DNA from: SVQP01 sp045594705 | GTDB taxonomy: Bacteria > Bacillota > Clostridia > Oscillospirales > CAG-272 | Length of the DNA: 58,656 nucleotides | Assembly (NCBI GenBank): GCA_045594705.1 | Contig: JAZNZB010000001.1 | Location: forward strand, 1 to 58,656 | Direction of reading: 5' to 3' | Shown: positions 23,243-32,260 of the stretch, one piece after another | How the letters are laid out: every line of letters begins with the position of its first letter | Numbering within the stretch: the stretch's first letter is position 1 | Notes under the pieces: model-generated | Told to the model about the DNA's origin: nothing | The model's input: the letters and a program-made list of their open reading frames with translations, nothing else | The model's database searches: none | Program-made: the position numbers and the translations under genes

Positions 23243-24121
23243 ATGGAGCACAGCATGCAAGCTAAGAAACCTCAATATACCGCTTGCTCGGATTACGTGC
23301 AGGCCTTGTGTGAGCGATACAAGGATCGAGGCATTGCCGCGCACGTCAGATTGGATGCCAAGCGACAGGAGCGTGAAGAGGCCATCTCTCACGCGATGGC
23401 CCCCGGTGCGTATATCATGGCGGAGAAGGTGTCGGACGGTAAGGCAGATAAGTACCGTACGGGTCTTTACAAGGGCAAGCGGCACATGACTGCAGATGAT
23501 TTTGTGCGTTATTATCACGATCAGCGCAGTTACAAGATGCCTAATTACAATATCAGAACCGAAGCCCCCACGCAAGCGGCGGAGTCGGGCGCGGTCATGG
23601 GAGGGCAATCGCCAAAAAAAGCCCTGTGGCTTACGATGAGCGAGCAAATGCCCGTGTCGGTGCGCAAATATCTGGAAAGCCCCGCGACCGCAAGGCTGGC
23701 TGAGATTTCCGGAGATTGGTTCCCGATCGAAAAGGTTGAAAAGCGAGAGAAGAGCGACGCAAAGAAGATGCCCGCAGGCGTGCTTGGCGCGATGCTGGCT
23801 GTCACACTTTGCTGCGTGATGATCGTTGGTAGCTCGGTTATGGTAAGCCTGTCCATCAGAGAAGCGAGTATTCTGCAAAGCGAGCTGGATGCGCTGGATA
23901 AGCAGTATACAACCCTGAACACTGAGCTGTCGCTCAAAAACGATATGCTGGAGATCGAAAGGATCGCTGTCGAGGAATACGGCATGGTGCGCTCCGATTT
24001 CGTTTCTACCGAGGTGCTGAGCACAGATAGCGAAAACACAGTAGAGGTTTATGAAACAAAGGGCGAATTCGGACGGGGTCTGTCGAATTTGCTCAGTGCG
24101 ATCGGAATTCTTGCAAACTGA
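23243..24121 (+). CDS. FtsL-like division protein with long N-terminal extension
   Basis: A 292-residue protein in the ftsL position between rsmH and the division PBP. One membrane helix (about 177-203) is followed by a heptad-rich segment (about 207-240: ILQSELDALDKQYTTLNTEL) and an ERIAVEEYGMV motif, as in FtsL/DivIC proteins, which scaffold the FtsQ-FtsL-FtsB complex. The roughly 175-residue charged cytoplasmic N-terminus is much longer than usual for FtsL; its text (residues about 10-130) is not recognised. Start ATG 23243 with AGGAGG just after rsmH. Confidence 0.75.
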   Translation: MEHSMQAKKPQYTACSDYVQALCERYKDRGIAAHVRLDAKRQEREEAISHAMAPGAYIMAEKVSDGKADKYRTGLYKGKRHMTADDFVRYYHDQRSYKMPNYNIRTEAPTQAAESGAVMGGQSPKKALWLTMSEQMPVSVRKYLESPATARLAEISGDWFPIEKVEKREKSDAKKMPAGVLGAMLAVTLCCVMIVGSSVMVSLSIREASILQSELDALDKQYTTLNTELSLKNDMLEIERIAVEEYGMVRSDFVSTEVLSTDSENTVEVYETKGEFGRGLSNLLSAIGILAN

Positions 24122-24167
24122 GTCGCATAGCCGTGCATAAAAGGCAAGTGCATTTCATAAATTGACA

Positions 24168-24196
24168 TTGACAGGACAAGATAGATCCGATATAAT
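24168..24196 (+). promoter_or_regulatory. Strong promoter inside the division cluster
   Basis: TTGACA (24168-24173, itself preceded by another TTGACA), 17-base spacer, TATAAT (24191-24196): full consensus. It would drive the candidate RNA at about 24203 and possibly the PBP-murE-murF genes. Confidence 0.85.
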
Positions 24197-24202
24197 GGAC
24201 AT

Positions 24203-24310
24203 GATCGGACTTGAAATGGCGGTGGGCGCAGCTTTTCGGCAATGGCCGAGGGGAGTGCTTCGACTCTTGCCTGCGCAGGAGACGGACACGGGCGTCCGCC
24301 GCTGTTTTTG
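24203..24310 (+). ncRNA. Candidate structured RNA or leader between ftsL and the PBP gene
   Basis: The transcript expected from the promoter at 24168 folds compactly. Helix 24226-24231 with 24271-24276 (GCGCAG/CTGCGC) encloses two hairpins, 24236-24240 with 24245-24249 and 24253-24256 with 24263-24266. A closing helix pairs 24218-24222 with 24296-24300. The alternative hairpin 24283-24287 with 24294-24298 competes with it, and a T5 run follows at 24305. This could be a small RNA or a regulated leader with attenuation. I do not recognise it as SRP RNA, 6S, tmRNA or a known riboswitch. Confidence 0.5.
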
Positions 24311-24396
24311 ATCATATCGGTCTCTTGATCAAAATACAATAAAATCGGAAATTTGCCTTGGGGCAAATTTTTTCCGCAACGTTTCGCGCAGCGGAA

Positions 24397-24508
24397 CATA
24401 TCACTTTCGCGCAGCGGAAATATCACTTTTGTAAAGCAAAAATTTCACGTTTCGCCCGCGGCGAAACATTTCACTGCGGAAATGCGGTTGCAAACCGCAA
24501 TTTCCGCT
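24397..24508 (-). repeat. Tandem hairpin array with AGTGATATT-type linkers (inverted)
   Basis: Read on the minus strand, linkers AGTGATATG (24397-24405), AGTGATATT (24419-24427), CGTGAAATT (24441-24449) and AGTGAAATG (24467-24475) alternate with short GC-rich hairpins at 22-26 bp intervals. The last hairpin pairs GGAAATGCGGTT (24479-24490) with 24496-24507 and ends just before the PBP ribosome site. The gene-free stretch 24122-24526 is therefore promoter, candidate RNA and this array. Confidence 0.75.
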
Positions 24509-24526
24509 CAATGGGAGGATACGGAG

Positions 24527-26851
24527 TTGAGTCTTCATACAACGGATACAAAAACACTAAAAAGGGCAGCGGTACTTGGTTTTCTGGTATCGCTGGCTTT
24601 TGCGTTACTGTTGCTCCGCATTCTTTTGCTTCAGACCGTAGAATACGAAAAATACCAGGCCAAGGTCATCAGCCAGATCACCACGGAGACGGTCATCGAG
24701 GCGGATCGCGGCGCGATCTACGATGCCAACGGCATCCTGCTTGCGGGCAATATCACCACCTATCGTGTGTTCATTGCTCCCCGTACCATCAAGGCGCAGA
24801 GCGAGGAGACGGGCGTGGATTATGCGGATATGATCTCGTATGGCCTTTCCGAGATTTTAGAGGACGTCAGCTATGAGGACGTACAGTATCAGACCACCAA
24901 AACGCATTACCTGGACAGAACCGTAGCGCGCAAGGTGACCTCGGATATTGCCAAGCAGATCCGCGAGTTTGTTGCCAAGAACAGTCTTGAGGATATGGTC
25001 TTTCTGGAGGCGACCGCGACCCGCTATTACCCCTACGAATCGCTTGCCGCGCACACCATCGGTTTTACCAACAGCGACGGTGTGGGCATTTACGGCTTGG
25101 AATATACCTATGAAGAATATCTGAAGGGTACGGACGGCAAATACGTGACCGCGCGTGATGCGGACGGCAACGAGATGCCCTACGATTACGAAAGCATGAT
25201 CCCCGCAGTGCCGGGCTATCAGATCAATACCACCATCGACGTGTTCGTGCAGAATGCGCTTGATGAGCAGGTCAAGGCCGCATACCTGGAATCGGGTGGA
25301 GAAAACCGCGCGTGCGGTATCGTCATGGACGTCAACACGGGTGACGTGTTGGCCATTTCGGTCTATCCCACCTTCAATCTCAACAGTCCATGGACACTCA
25401 ATGAGGAAAGCCTGAGGGTGCTGGAGGAGAGCGGCTTTGCCGCGGACAGCGAGGAATACGGCACGCTTAAGCAGGAGCTATTGCTGACCACCTGGAATAA
25501 CAAGGCTGTTACCGAGGTATATATGCCCGGCTCGACCTTCAAGATCATTACCGCGGCTATGGCACTGGAGGAAAATCTGGTGCAGCTGTCCGAGACCTCC
25601 TTCTGCCCCGGCTATCATATCGTCAACGGCCATAAGATCAAGTGCCATAAGGTACAGGGGCATGGCACGCTGACCTTCCCCGAGGGCATTCAACAATCCT
25701 GCAACCCCTGGCTGATGAAGCTGGGCGAGCGCATCGGCACCTCGAATTTTTACCGTTACTTCAAATCGTTCGGCTACTTTGAAAAAACAGGCATCGACCT
25801 GCCCGGAGAGGGAAGCACTGTTGAAGGCGTCACCTTCTGGAATAAGGGCACGTTTGAGAGCGCGGACATTTATCTTGCCACAGCATCGTTTGGCCAGAAC
25901 TTCAAGATCTCGGTGCTTGGCCACGTGACGGCCATCGCAGCCGTAGCAAACGGTGGTGATCTGGTCACGCCCAGATTGGTCAAGAGTATTACGGACACCA
26001 AGGGCAACGTGATCCAAAGCTTTGAGCCCCAGATCAGACGCCAGGTCATCAGTGCACAGACCTGCAAGACCATTTCGCAGATCCTGGAGGAGGGTGTTTC
26101 GGGCAACGGCGGCGCAAAGAACGCGTACGTTGCGGGCTACAGAATTGCAGCCAAGACCGGTACCTCCGAGAAAAAGGACCTTCGTGACGAAAACGGTGAG
26201 CTGATCGACGGCAAGTATATCTGCTCAACGGTTGCATACGCTCCCGCAGACGATCCCCAATACATTACGCTGATCATGGTAGACCAGCCTACTCAGGGTA
26301 CACTGTACGGCTCTGTTGTGGCGGCTCCTTACGTTGCAAACGTGATGGAGACCATTCTGCCTTATCTCGGTGTAGAAGCAGTTTATACCGATGCAGAGCT
26401 TGAAAAGATGGCGGTCAAGACCCCCGGCGTGGAATGGTGGTCGGTCGATGCGGCGCGCGGCTATGCCGAGAGCGTTGGCTTTGAGCTTAAGGTGATCGGT
26501 GACGGCGATCTGATCTACGCGCAGTCTCCTGCAGCGGGCACGCTTGTGGAAAAGGAAAGCGCGGTGCTGATCGTATACACCGAGCGTAAAATGGAAGAAA
26601 AAACGGTCAAGGTGCCGGATCTTACCGGCAAGACCGCAGTGGCAGCCAGCCAGCTGCTGGCAAACAGCAATCTGAATATCAAGATCTCGGGTACGTATAA
26701 TTACATGAGCGGCACAGCTGCTACGGTGTATTCGCAGTCGATCGAACCCGGAACCGAGGTCAAGATCGGTACGACCGTTACAGTCTACTTCAGAGACGAA
26801 AATGTGGCGGATGACGTAGAAAACGAGGGTCTGCCCGAGGCGGGCAACTAA
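24527..26851 (+). CDS. ftsI: Division-type class B penicillin-binding protein with two PASTA domains
   Basis: A 774-residue transpeptidase of the FtsI/PbpB/SpoVD group, crosslinking peptidoglycan at the septum. A short cytoplasmic tail, a membrane helix (about 15-33) and a PBP dimerisation domain (IEADRGAIYDANG) lead to the transpeptidase: STFK (catalytic Ser 336), SCN (391-393) and KTGTS (543-547). Two PASTA domains follow (about 632-690 and 692-765). The start is TTG 24527 with GGGAGGA seven bases upstream; the longer open frame reads back through the hairpin array. B. subtilis PbpB has two PASTA domains and SpoVD one, so a vegetative division role is favoured. Confidence 0.92.
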   Translation: MSLHTTDTKTLKRAAVLGFLVSLAFALLLLRILLLQTVEYEKYQAKVISQITTETVIEADRGAIYDANGILLAGNITTYRVFIAPRTIKAQSEETGVDYADMISYGLSEILEDVSYEDVQYQTTKTHYLDRTVARKVTSDIAKQIREFVAKNSLEDMVFLEATATRYYPYESLAAHTIGFTNSDGVGIYGLEYTYEEYLKGTDGKYVTARDADGNEMPYDYESMIPAVPGYQINTTIDVFVQNALDEQVKAAYLESGGENRACGIVMDVNTGDVLAISVYPTFNLNSPWTLNEESLRVLEESGFAADSEEYGTLKQELLLTTWNNKAVTEVYMPGSTFKIITAAMALEENLVQLSETSFCPGYHIVNGHKIKCHKVQGHGTLTFPEGIQQSCNPWLMKLGERIGTSNFYRYFKSFGYFEKTGIDLPGEGSTVEGVTFWNKGTFESADIYLATASFGQNFKISVLGHVTAIAAVANGGDLVTPRLVKSITDTKGNVIQSFEPQIRRQVISAQTCKTISQILEEGVSGNGGAKNAYVAGYRIAAKTGTSEKKDLRDENGELIDGKYICSTVAYAPADDPQYITLIMVDQPTQGTLYGSVVAAPYVANVMETILPYLGVEAVYTDAELEKMAVKTPGVEWWSVDAARGYAESVGFELKVIGDGDLIYAQSPAAGTLVEKESAVLIVYTERKMEEKTVKVPDLTGKTAVAASQLLANSNLNIKISGTYNYMSGTAATVYSQSIEPGTEVKIGTTVTVYFRDENVADDVENEGLPEAGN

Positions 26852-26906
26852 AAAAAGGAAATATAAAGAACAGGAAGCCAAAAGAGAAACAATTTCGGAG
26901 GCTTTC

Positions 26907-28424
26907 ATGATTCTTTCAGATTTATTGGAAACAGCGGGAATACAAGCTCCTGCGGGTGCAGAGCAGATCCGTGTTGCGGGTATTTGCATCGATTCAACAA
27001 GGCTTGCCAAGGGAGAGCTGTTTGTCTGCCTGAAGGGGAGAAATGCAGACGGGCACACCTTTTTGCAGACTGTAGCCCACCGCGGCGCGTGCGCCGCAGT
27101 TGTGGCACAGGATTTTGCGGGAGACGTCCCGGACGGGCTGCGCACTGTGCGTGTGCCCGATACAAGAGCGGCCTTGGCACACCTTGCGGATGCGTGGTGC
27201 GGCAAGCCCTCGGGCAAGATGCGATTTGTGGGCGTGACGGGTACCAACGGTAAGACCTCGGTTGCCTGGACGCTTTACGAGCTTTTGAAATACGCGCATA
27301 TACCGTGCGCACTGGTCGGTACTGTCAAGTGCGAAGGGCCTTCGGGGAGCTTTCCCAAAAACGAGACAACTACTGCCAATATGACCACTCCCGAGCCCCT
27401 CGAGCTGTATCCCATGCTTGCCGAAATGGCGGAGCAGGGCACACAGATCGTGGTCATGGAGGTCACCTCGCACGCACTGGATCAGGCGCGATGCGCACCG
27501 ATCTGCTTTGATCTTGGGATTTTTACCAACGTCACGCGGGATCATTTGGATTATCACGGCAGTTCCGAGGCATACTTTGCAGCCAAGAAAAAGCTGATGG
27601 ATCAAAGCAAACGCGTGCTGCTCAACATGGACGACGCACTGTTGGCCACGCTGCGTACTGCTCGGTCAGACGGAGTTTTTTCCTGCTCTGCAAGGAGCAA
27701 GGGAACGGATTTTTACCCCGAGGAGATCAGCACGAGCTTTTCGGGCACGCGATACAGTCTGGTTTCGCCAAACGCGCGAGTACGCGTTAGCTGCGGCATG
27801 AGCGGACAGTTTGCCGTGATCAATACGGTAGAAGCCGCAGCTGCGGCACTGCTGCTCGGTGTCAAGGCGCAAAGGATCAAGGACGGTATGCAGGCTATGC
27901 AGCCGATTCCGGGCAGAATGGAGCGGATCCCGCTGCCGGCTGACGTGGAGTTTTCGGTGCTGATCGATTATGCGCACACGCCGGATGCATTGGAGAGCCT
28001 TTTGCGTACAGTGCATCGGCTAAAAAAACGGTCGCAAAGAGTGGTGCTGGTATTTGGTTGCGGCGGAGATCGGGACAAGGGCAAGCGTGCACTGATGGGT
28101 CGGGTGGCAACTCGCATGGCCGACTATACGGTGATCACGGCAGATAACAGTCGCACCGAGCAAACGGCGGATATCATTGCAGACATATTAAAGGGTGTGG
28201 ATCGCAGAGCCCACTATCGCGTCATTCAGAGCAGACGCGAGGCGATCCGCCACGTGATCGCACATGCAAGGCGCGGCGACGTGATCCTGCTTGCGGGTAA
28301 GGGGCACGAAACCTACGAGATCACACAAAACGGGCGACATTGGTTTGATGAAAAGCAGATCGTCACAGAGGCGGTCGCACAGTATAAAAAGAACGTACAA
28401 GAACAAACGGATCAAGGAGAGTGA
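26907..28424 (+). CDS. murE: UDP-MurNAc-tripeptide synthetase MurE (division-cluster copy)
   Basis: A 505-residue Mur ligase adding the third stem residue to UDP-MurNAc-L-Ala-D-Glu. The N-terminal domain has CIDSTRLAKGELFVCLKG, the P loop is GTNGKTS (112-118), TTANMTTPE is the uracil/substrate loop, and DYAHTPDALE is the ADP-side motif. The specificity motif reads DNSR (413-416). In meso-diaminopimelate enzymes it is DNPR, so the Arg is kept and Pro is replaced by Ser; meso-DAP is the likely substrate. Start with GGAGG, 55 bases after the PBP. Confidence 0.95.
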   Translation: MILSDLLETAGIQAPAGAEQIRVAGICIDSTRLAKGELFVCLKGRNADGHTFLQTVAHRGACAAVVAQDFAGDVPDGLRTVRVPDTRAALAHLADAWCGKPSGKMRFVGVTGTNGKTSVAWTLYELLKYAHIPCALVGTVKCEGPSGSFPKNETTTANMTTPEPLELYPMLAEMAEQGTQIVVMEVTSHALDQARCAPICFDLGIFTNVTRDHLDYHGSSEAYFAAKKKLMDQSKRVLLNMDDALLATLRTARSDGVFSCSARSKGTDFYPEEISTSFSGTRYSLVSPNARVRVSCGMSGQFAVINTVEAAAAALLLGVKAQRIKDGMQAMQPIPGRMERIPLPADVEFSVLIDYAHTPDALESLLRTVHRLKKRSQRVVLVFGCGGDRDKGKRALMGRVATRMADYTVITADNSRTEQTADIIADILKGVDRRAHYRVIQSRREAIRHVIAHARRGDVILLAGKGHETYEITQNGRHWFDEKQIVTEAVAQYKKNVQEQTDQGE

Positions 28425-28430
28425 GCGGAT

Positions 28431-29864
28431 ATGAAGATCAAGCTTGGCATGCAGCCCATGAATCTGGCGCAGGCTGCGGCGTATTGCGGTGGCGAGCTGT
28501 ACGATTTTACGGGCAGTGCAGGCGTGGAGTTTTCATATATCTGTACCGACTCCAGAGAAGCGGATAAGGATACCATGTTCGTGGCCATTCGCGGTGAACG
28601 CGTGGACGGACACGACTATATCGGGCAGGTCATCGAAGCGGGATGCAGATGCATTCTTTGCGAGTACGTGCCGCACGATATCTGTGCCCGCACGGTGGGC
28701 GCAGCTGTGGTAGAGGACAGTGTAGCGGCCTTTTGTCAGCTTGCTAAAAGCTACAGGATTGAAAAGTTCGGGCAAAACGACCCCATGAAAACGGTTGCCG
28801 TGACAGGCAGCGTGGGCAAGACCACTACCAAGGAAATGGTGGCTGCGGTTTTGCGTCGCGAGCTGAATCTGTACGCGGCTGCGGGCAACTTCAACAGTGA
28901 GATCGGCATGCCCATGTCGCTGATGCAGGCCGGCGCACACCATCGCGCAGCCGTGCTGGAGATGGGCATGAGTGCGCGCGGAGAGATCTCGCGTATGAGC
29001 CGTACGGCTTGCCCCTTTGTAGCCATGATCACCAACGTGGGAAGCTCGCATCTGGAATACTTAGGTACGCGCGAGAATATTGCCGCTGCCAAGCTTGAGG
29101 TTGCAGACGGATTGCGTCAAGGTGGCTTTTTGCTGCTCAACGCAGACGAGCCGTTACTGGCGGGTAAGAGAGCAGAGGGCAGACATACGGTCTATATCGG
29201 CATTGACAATCCGAATGCCGACGTGCGCGCACAAAACATTCGATATACAGAAGACGGATACACGGTATTCGATCTTCACACCAAGCACGAGGTGCGCACG
29301 GACGTGCGTGTGCCTGCGCTTGGCAAGCATATGGTCATGGCTGCCATGTTTGCGGCTGTGACGGGAAAGATCTTTCACCTGTCCGATGCGCAGATCCGCG
29401 CGGGTATTCTGGATTACAAGGGCGCACCCATGCGTCAGCAGATCGAGCAGATGGGTGGCGTGACGCTGCTGTGTGATTGCTATAACGCAAGCCCCGAATC
29501 CATGAGAGCCGCACTGCAAACGCTGGGTGAGCTGAAGGTGGACGGCAGACGCATTGCACTTCTTGGAGACATGCTGGAGCTCGGAAAAACCACCGGACAA
29601 CTGCACGAGCAGATCGGTGCACACGCTGCCGGGATGCTTGACGTGCTGATCACGGTTGGCGAGCTTGGCGCGCATATTGCAAGCGGTGCACGGGCAAAGG
29701 GCGGATGCGAGGTATACGCATATACAGGCCCGGACGCAAAGCAGCAGGCGGCCCAAACGCTTTGCTCAATGCTGCAAGAAAAGGATGCACTGCTGCTCAA
29801 GGCAAGCAGAGGCATGCGCCTGGAAGAGATTTATGATATGATAAAACGACGTTTGAATGCATAA
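28431..29864 (+). CDS. murF: UDP-MurNAc-tripeptide-D-Ala-D-Ala ligase MurF
   Basis: A 477-residue Mur ligase adding D-Ala-D-Ala to complete the lipid precursor pentapeptide. Motifs: CTDSREADKDTMFVAIRG (about 38-55), P loop GSVGKTTTKE (about 125-134), NVGSSHLEYLG, and CDCYNASPESMRA (about 346-358), the MurF-specific YNANP-type loop. Starts six bases after murE with AAGGAGAG, so it is cotranscribed and likely coupled. Confidence 0.96.
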   Translation: MKIKLGMQPMNLAQAAAYCGGELYDFTGSAGVEFSYICTDSREADKDTMFVAIRGERVDGHDYIGQVIEAGCRCILCEYVPHDICARTVGAAVVEDSVAAFCQLAKSYRIEKFGQNDPMKTVAVTGSVGKTTTKEMVAAVLRRELNLYAAAGNFNSEIGMPMSLMQAGAHHRAAVLEMGMSARGEISRMSRTACPFVAMITNVGSSHLEYLGTRENIAAAKLEVADGLRQGGFLLLNADEPLLAGKRAEGRHTVYIGIDNPNADVRAQNIRYTEDGYTVFDLHTKHEVRTDVRVPALGKHMVMAAMFAAVTGKIFHLSDAQIRAGILDYKGAPMRQQIEQMGGVTLLCDCYNASPESMRAALQTLGELKVDGRRIALLGDMLELGKTTGQLHEQIGAHAAGMLDVLITVGELGAHIASGARAKGGCEVYAYTGPDAKQQAAQTLCSMLQEKDALLLKASRGMRLEEIYDMIKRRLNA

Positions 29865-29879
29865 AGCGAGGGATAGAAA

Positions 29880-30923
29880 ATGCTTTTGAGATTATTTGGT
29901 GTAGAGATGAGTGAGCAGGCGGCACTTGCCACTGAGGCTTTGATCATTGCCTTTTGTGTATTTGCCATCAGTGCGATCGTATTGTATTTTTTGATCCCCG
30001 TGCTGCGTGCCAAAAAGATCGGTCAGACCATTTACGAGCTTGGTCCTGCATGGCACGGAAATAAGCAAGGGACTCCCACTATGGGAGGTATCGGATTTAT
30101 CCCGCCCTTCCTTCTGGTGTTGGCAGCAGTTGCCGTATTGTATTTGGTCAAGGCAGGCGCGGCACAGGCAAAGGCACTGATCCCGCTCGCACTTGCGCTG
30201 CTGCTTGGCGTTTGTAATGCGGCCATCGGCTTTATCGATGATTATTGCAAGCTGCTCAAAAAACAGAATCAGGGCCTGACCGCTTGGCAAAAGCTGCTTT
30301 TGCAGCTGGTGTTTGCGGGTGCATACGTGGCCATGATGGCCATGACGGGGAATCTCTCCACCGATATCGTCATTCCGTTTACCGAGATTACAATCAAGCT
30401 TGGCTGGCTTGCCTATCCCATTTATATGATCGTGATCGCGGGCTTTGTCAACGCCACCAATCTGACCGACGGCATCGACGGCCTTGCAGGCAGCATCACC
30501 GCAGTGGTCTCGCTGTTCTTGGCCATCATGGCGATCATAGGCGGTGACGGCATGCTGGGCGTGGTTTCTGCCGCGCTGCTTGGTGCTGTGTGCGCGTTCC
30601 TGATCTACAACCATCACCCCGCACGCGTGTTTATGGGTGACACGGGATCTTTGTTCATCGGCGGCGTGCTGATGGGCTGCGCATTCATGGCGCACATGGA
30701 GGTTGCGGTCATTATCGCGGGCTTTGTGTATATTGTTGAAATGCTTTCCAGCCTGTTCCAGATCCTGTATTTCAAGCTGACGCACGGCAAGAGACTGTTC
30801 AAAATGGCACCCTTGCACCATCACTTTGAAAAGTGTGGCTGGAGCGAGAAAAAGATCGTTGCGGTATTCAGCCTTGTGACAATGCTTTTGTGCGTCCTGG
30901 CTGCTTTGACCGTCATTGCTTAA
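29880..30923 (+). CDS. mraY: Phospho-MurNAc-pentapeptide transferase MraY
   Basis: A 347-residue membrane enzyme with about ten helices that makes lipid I from UDP-MurNAc-pentapeptide and undecaprenyl phosphate. Family motifs: KQGTPTMGG (about 61-69), GFIDDYCKLLKKQNQGL (about 117-133) with the Asp pair, NATNLTDGIDGLAG (about 191-204), and MAPLHHHFE (about 308-316). It lies between murF and ftsW; murD, which often sits here, is missing. Confidence 0.97.
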   Translation: MLLRLFGVEMSEQAALATEALIIAFCVFAISAIVLYFLIPVLRAKKIGQTIYELGPAWHGNKQGTPTMGGIGFIPPFLLVLAAVAVLYLVKAGAAQAKALIPLALALLLGVCNAAIGFIDDYCKLLKKQNQGLTAWQKLLLQLVFAGAYVAMMAMTGNLSTDIVIPFTEITIKLGWLAYPIYMIVIAGFVNATNLTDGIDGLAGSITAVVSLFLAIMAIIGGDGMLGVVSAALLGAVCAFLIYNHHPARVFMGDTGSLFIGGVLMGCAFMAHMEVAVIIAGFVYIVEMLSSLFQILYFKLTHGKRLFKMAPLHHHFEKCGWSEKKIVAVFSLVTMLLCVLAALTVIA

Positions 30924-30960
30924 GAAAATTTGAAAATTCGTTTGAAAGGGAGGTGAGACC

Positions 30961-32247
30961 GTGAAAAAGCATCGGGTATATTGGGAAAGATTCAAGCGTG
31001 CCTTGCATCTGAAGGGCACTGAGGTGGCAGATCAGATCAATCAAAAGCAGGATGCACTGATGGAGCCGGAGGATCCGATCTATCAAAGAAAAATACACGG
31101 TGAGCCTCTGCCCGAGCCGGGGGTGCTGACGCGCGGCGGCATTGACGTGTGGTTTTTCCTGATCGTGCTGGGACTTATTTTGTACGGCGTGATCATGGCG
31201 TACAGTGCAAGCTCGATCTATGCGGCGCAGTATCACGGAGATTCCACCTACTTTATCAAAAAGCACATCATGTATCTGGTGCTGGCCGTAGCCGCTACCG
31301 CGCCTTTTGTGTTCATGGCGCGCCCCTGGTTCTGGAAGTTCTTTGCCATCTGCGCATACGGAGGATCTGTCGTGCTGCTTTTGGCAGTTCTGATCAGCGG
31401 TACGGTGTTCGGCGGTGCAAACCGCTGGATCGCGATCGGCAGCATTACCATTCAGCCCTCCGAGATCGCAAAAATGGCCTTGATTATGTTCTTGGCACTC
31501 TTTATGTCAAAATACCAAAAGCAGATAGGCACAGTACAGAAATTCGGCGGCCACTTTACCTACGGCGTGCTTGGCCCCGTGGTCATCATCGGCATTATCT
31601 GTGGCCTTGTCATGCTGGAAAAGCACCTTTCGGGCCTGATCATCTTAGGCGTGCTTGGCATTGTGGTCATGTTCCTGGGCGGCACTAAGCTCAAATGGTT
31701 CGGTGTGATCGGCGTTGCCGGTGTGGGCGTGGTCAGCGGTGTGCTTTTGTTCTCGGATTACGCAAGACAGAGAATCGATACATGGATCAACATTGACAAG
31801 GTTGACCCGCTTGGCGAGGCCTGGCAGACACTGCAGGGGCTTTATGCGATTGGGTCGGGCGGATTTTTCGGTCGCGGCCTTGGCATGAGCCAGCAAAAGT
31901 ACGGCTATGTCTCTCAGCCCCAGAACGACTTTATCTTTACTATCCTGTGCGAGGAGCTTGGTATGCTGGGCGTGCTGATCCTGATGGCACTTGTGGTCAT
32001 GCTGGTATGGCGCGGCTATAAGATCGCGGCCAACGCACCCGACAAGTTCTGCGCACTGACTGTGTACGGGCTTACCACCAAGGTCGCGCTGCAAACCATC
32101 CTCAATATCGCGGTAGTGACAAATTCCATGCCCAATACCGGCATTTCGTTGCCGTTCTTTTCATCGGGCGGTACGGCGCTTGCCCTGCAGATCTTTGAGA
32201 TGGGCATTATTCTATCAATTTCACGTTATTCTTATCAGAAAAAATAA
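30961..32247 (+). CDS. ftsW: Septal peptidoglycan polymerase FtsW
   Basis: A 428-residue SEDS glycosyltransferase with about ten helices that polymerises lipid II with its cognate PBP. Signatures: GGANRWIAIG and QPSEIAKMALI (about 155-180), GGFFGRGLGMSQQKYGYVSQPQNDFIF (about 300-325, including the GRGLG loop), and NTGISLPFFSSGG (about 393-405). A charged N-terminal cytoplasmic tail of about 55 residues is present. GTG start at 30961 with GGGAGGTGA. Confidence 0.95.
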   Translation: MKKHRVYWERFKRALHLKGTEVADQINQKQDALMEPEDPIYQRKIHGEPLPEPGVLTRGGIDVWFFLIVLGLILYGVIMAYSASSIYAAQYHGDSTYFIKKHIMYLVLAVAATAPFVFMARPWFWKFFAICAYGGSVVLLLAVLISGTVFGGANRWIAIGSITIQPSEIAKMALIMFLALFMSKYQKQIGTVQKFGGHFTYGVLGPVVIIGIICGLVMLEKHLSGLIILGVLGIVVMFLGGTKLKWFGVIGVAGVGVVSGVLLFSDYARQRIDTWINIDKVDPLGEAWQTLQGLYAIGSGGFFGRGLGMSQQKYGYVSQPQNDFIFTILCEELGMLGVLILMALVVMLVWRGYKIAANAPDKFCALTVYGLTTKVALQTILNIAVVTNSMPNTGISLPFFSSGGTALALQIFEMGIILSISRYSYQKK

Positions 32248-32260
32248 TCCGGAGAGAGTT

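Noticed and set aside
24203..24310. Signal-recognition-particle RNA, 6S RNA or a named riboswitch
   Set aside because: The SRP core (GGTCAGG with GGAAGCAGC) is absent, the length and bubble of 6S do not fit, and I could not match any riboswitch consensus. It is kept only as an unnamed candidate.
24353..24526. N-terminal extension of the PBP to an ATG at 24353
   Set aside because: The extension would translate the hairpin array, while the TTG at 24527 has a strong, well-spaced ribosome site and gives the normal short cytoplasmic tail.
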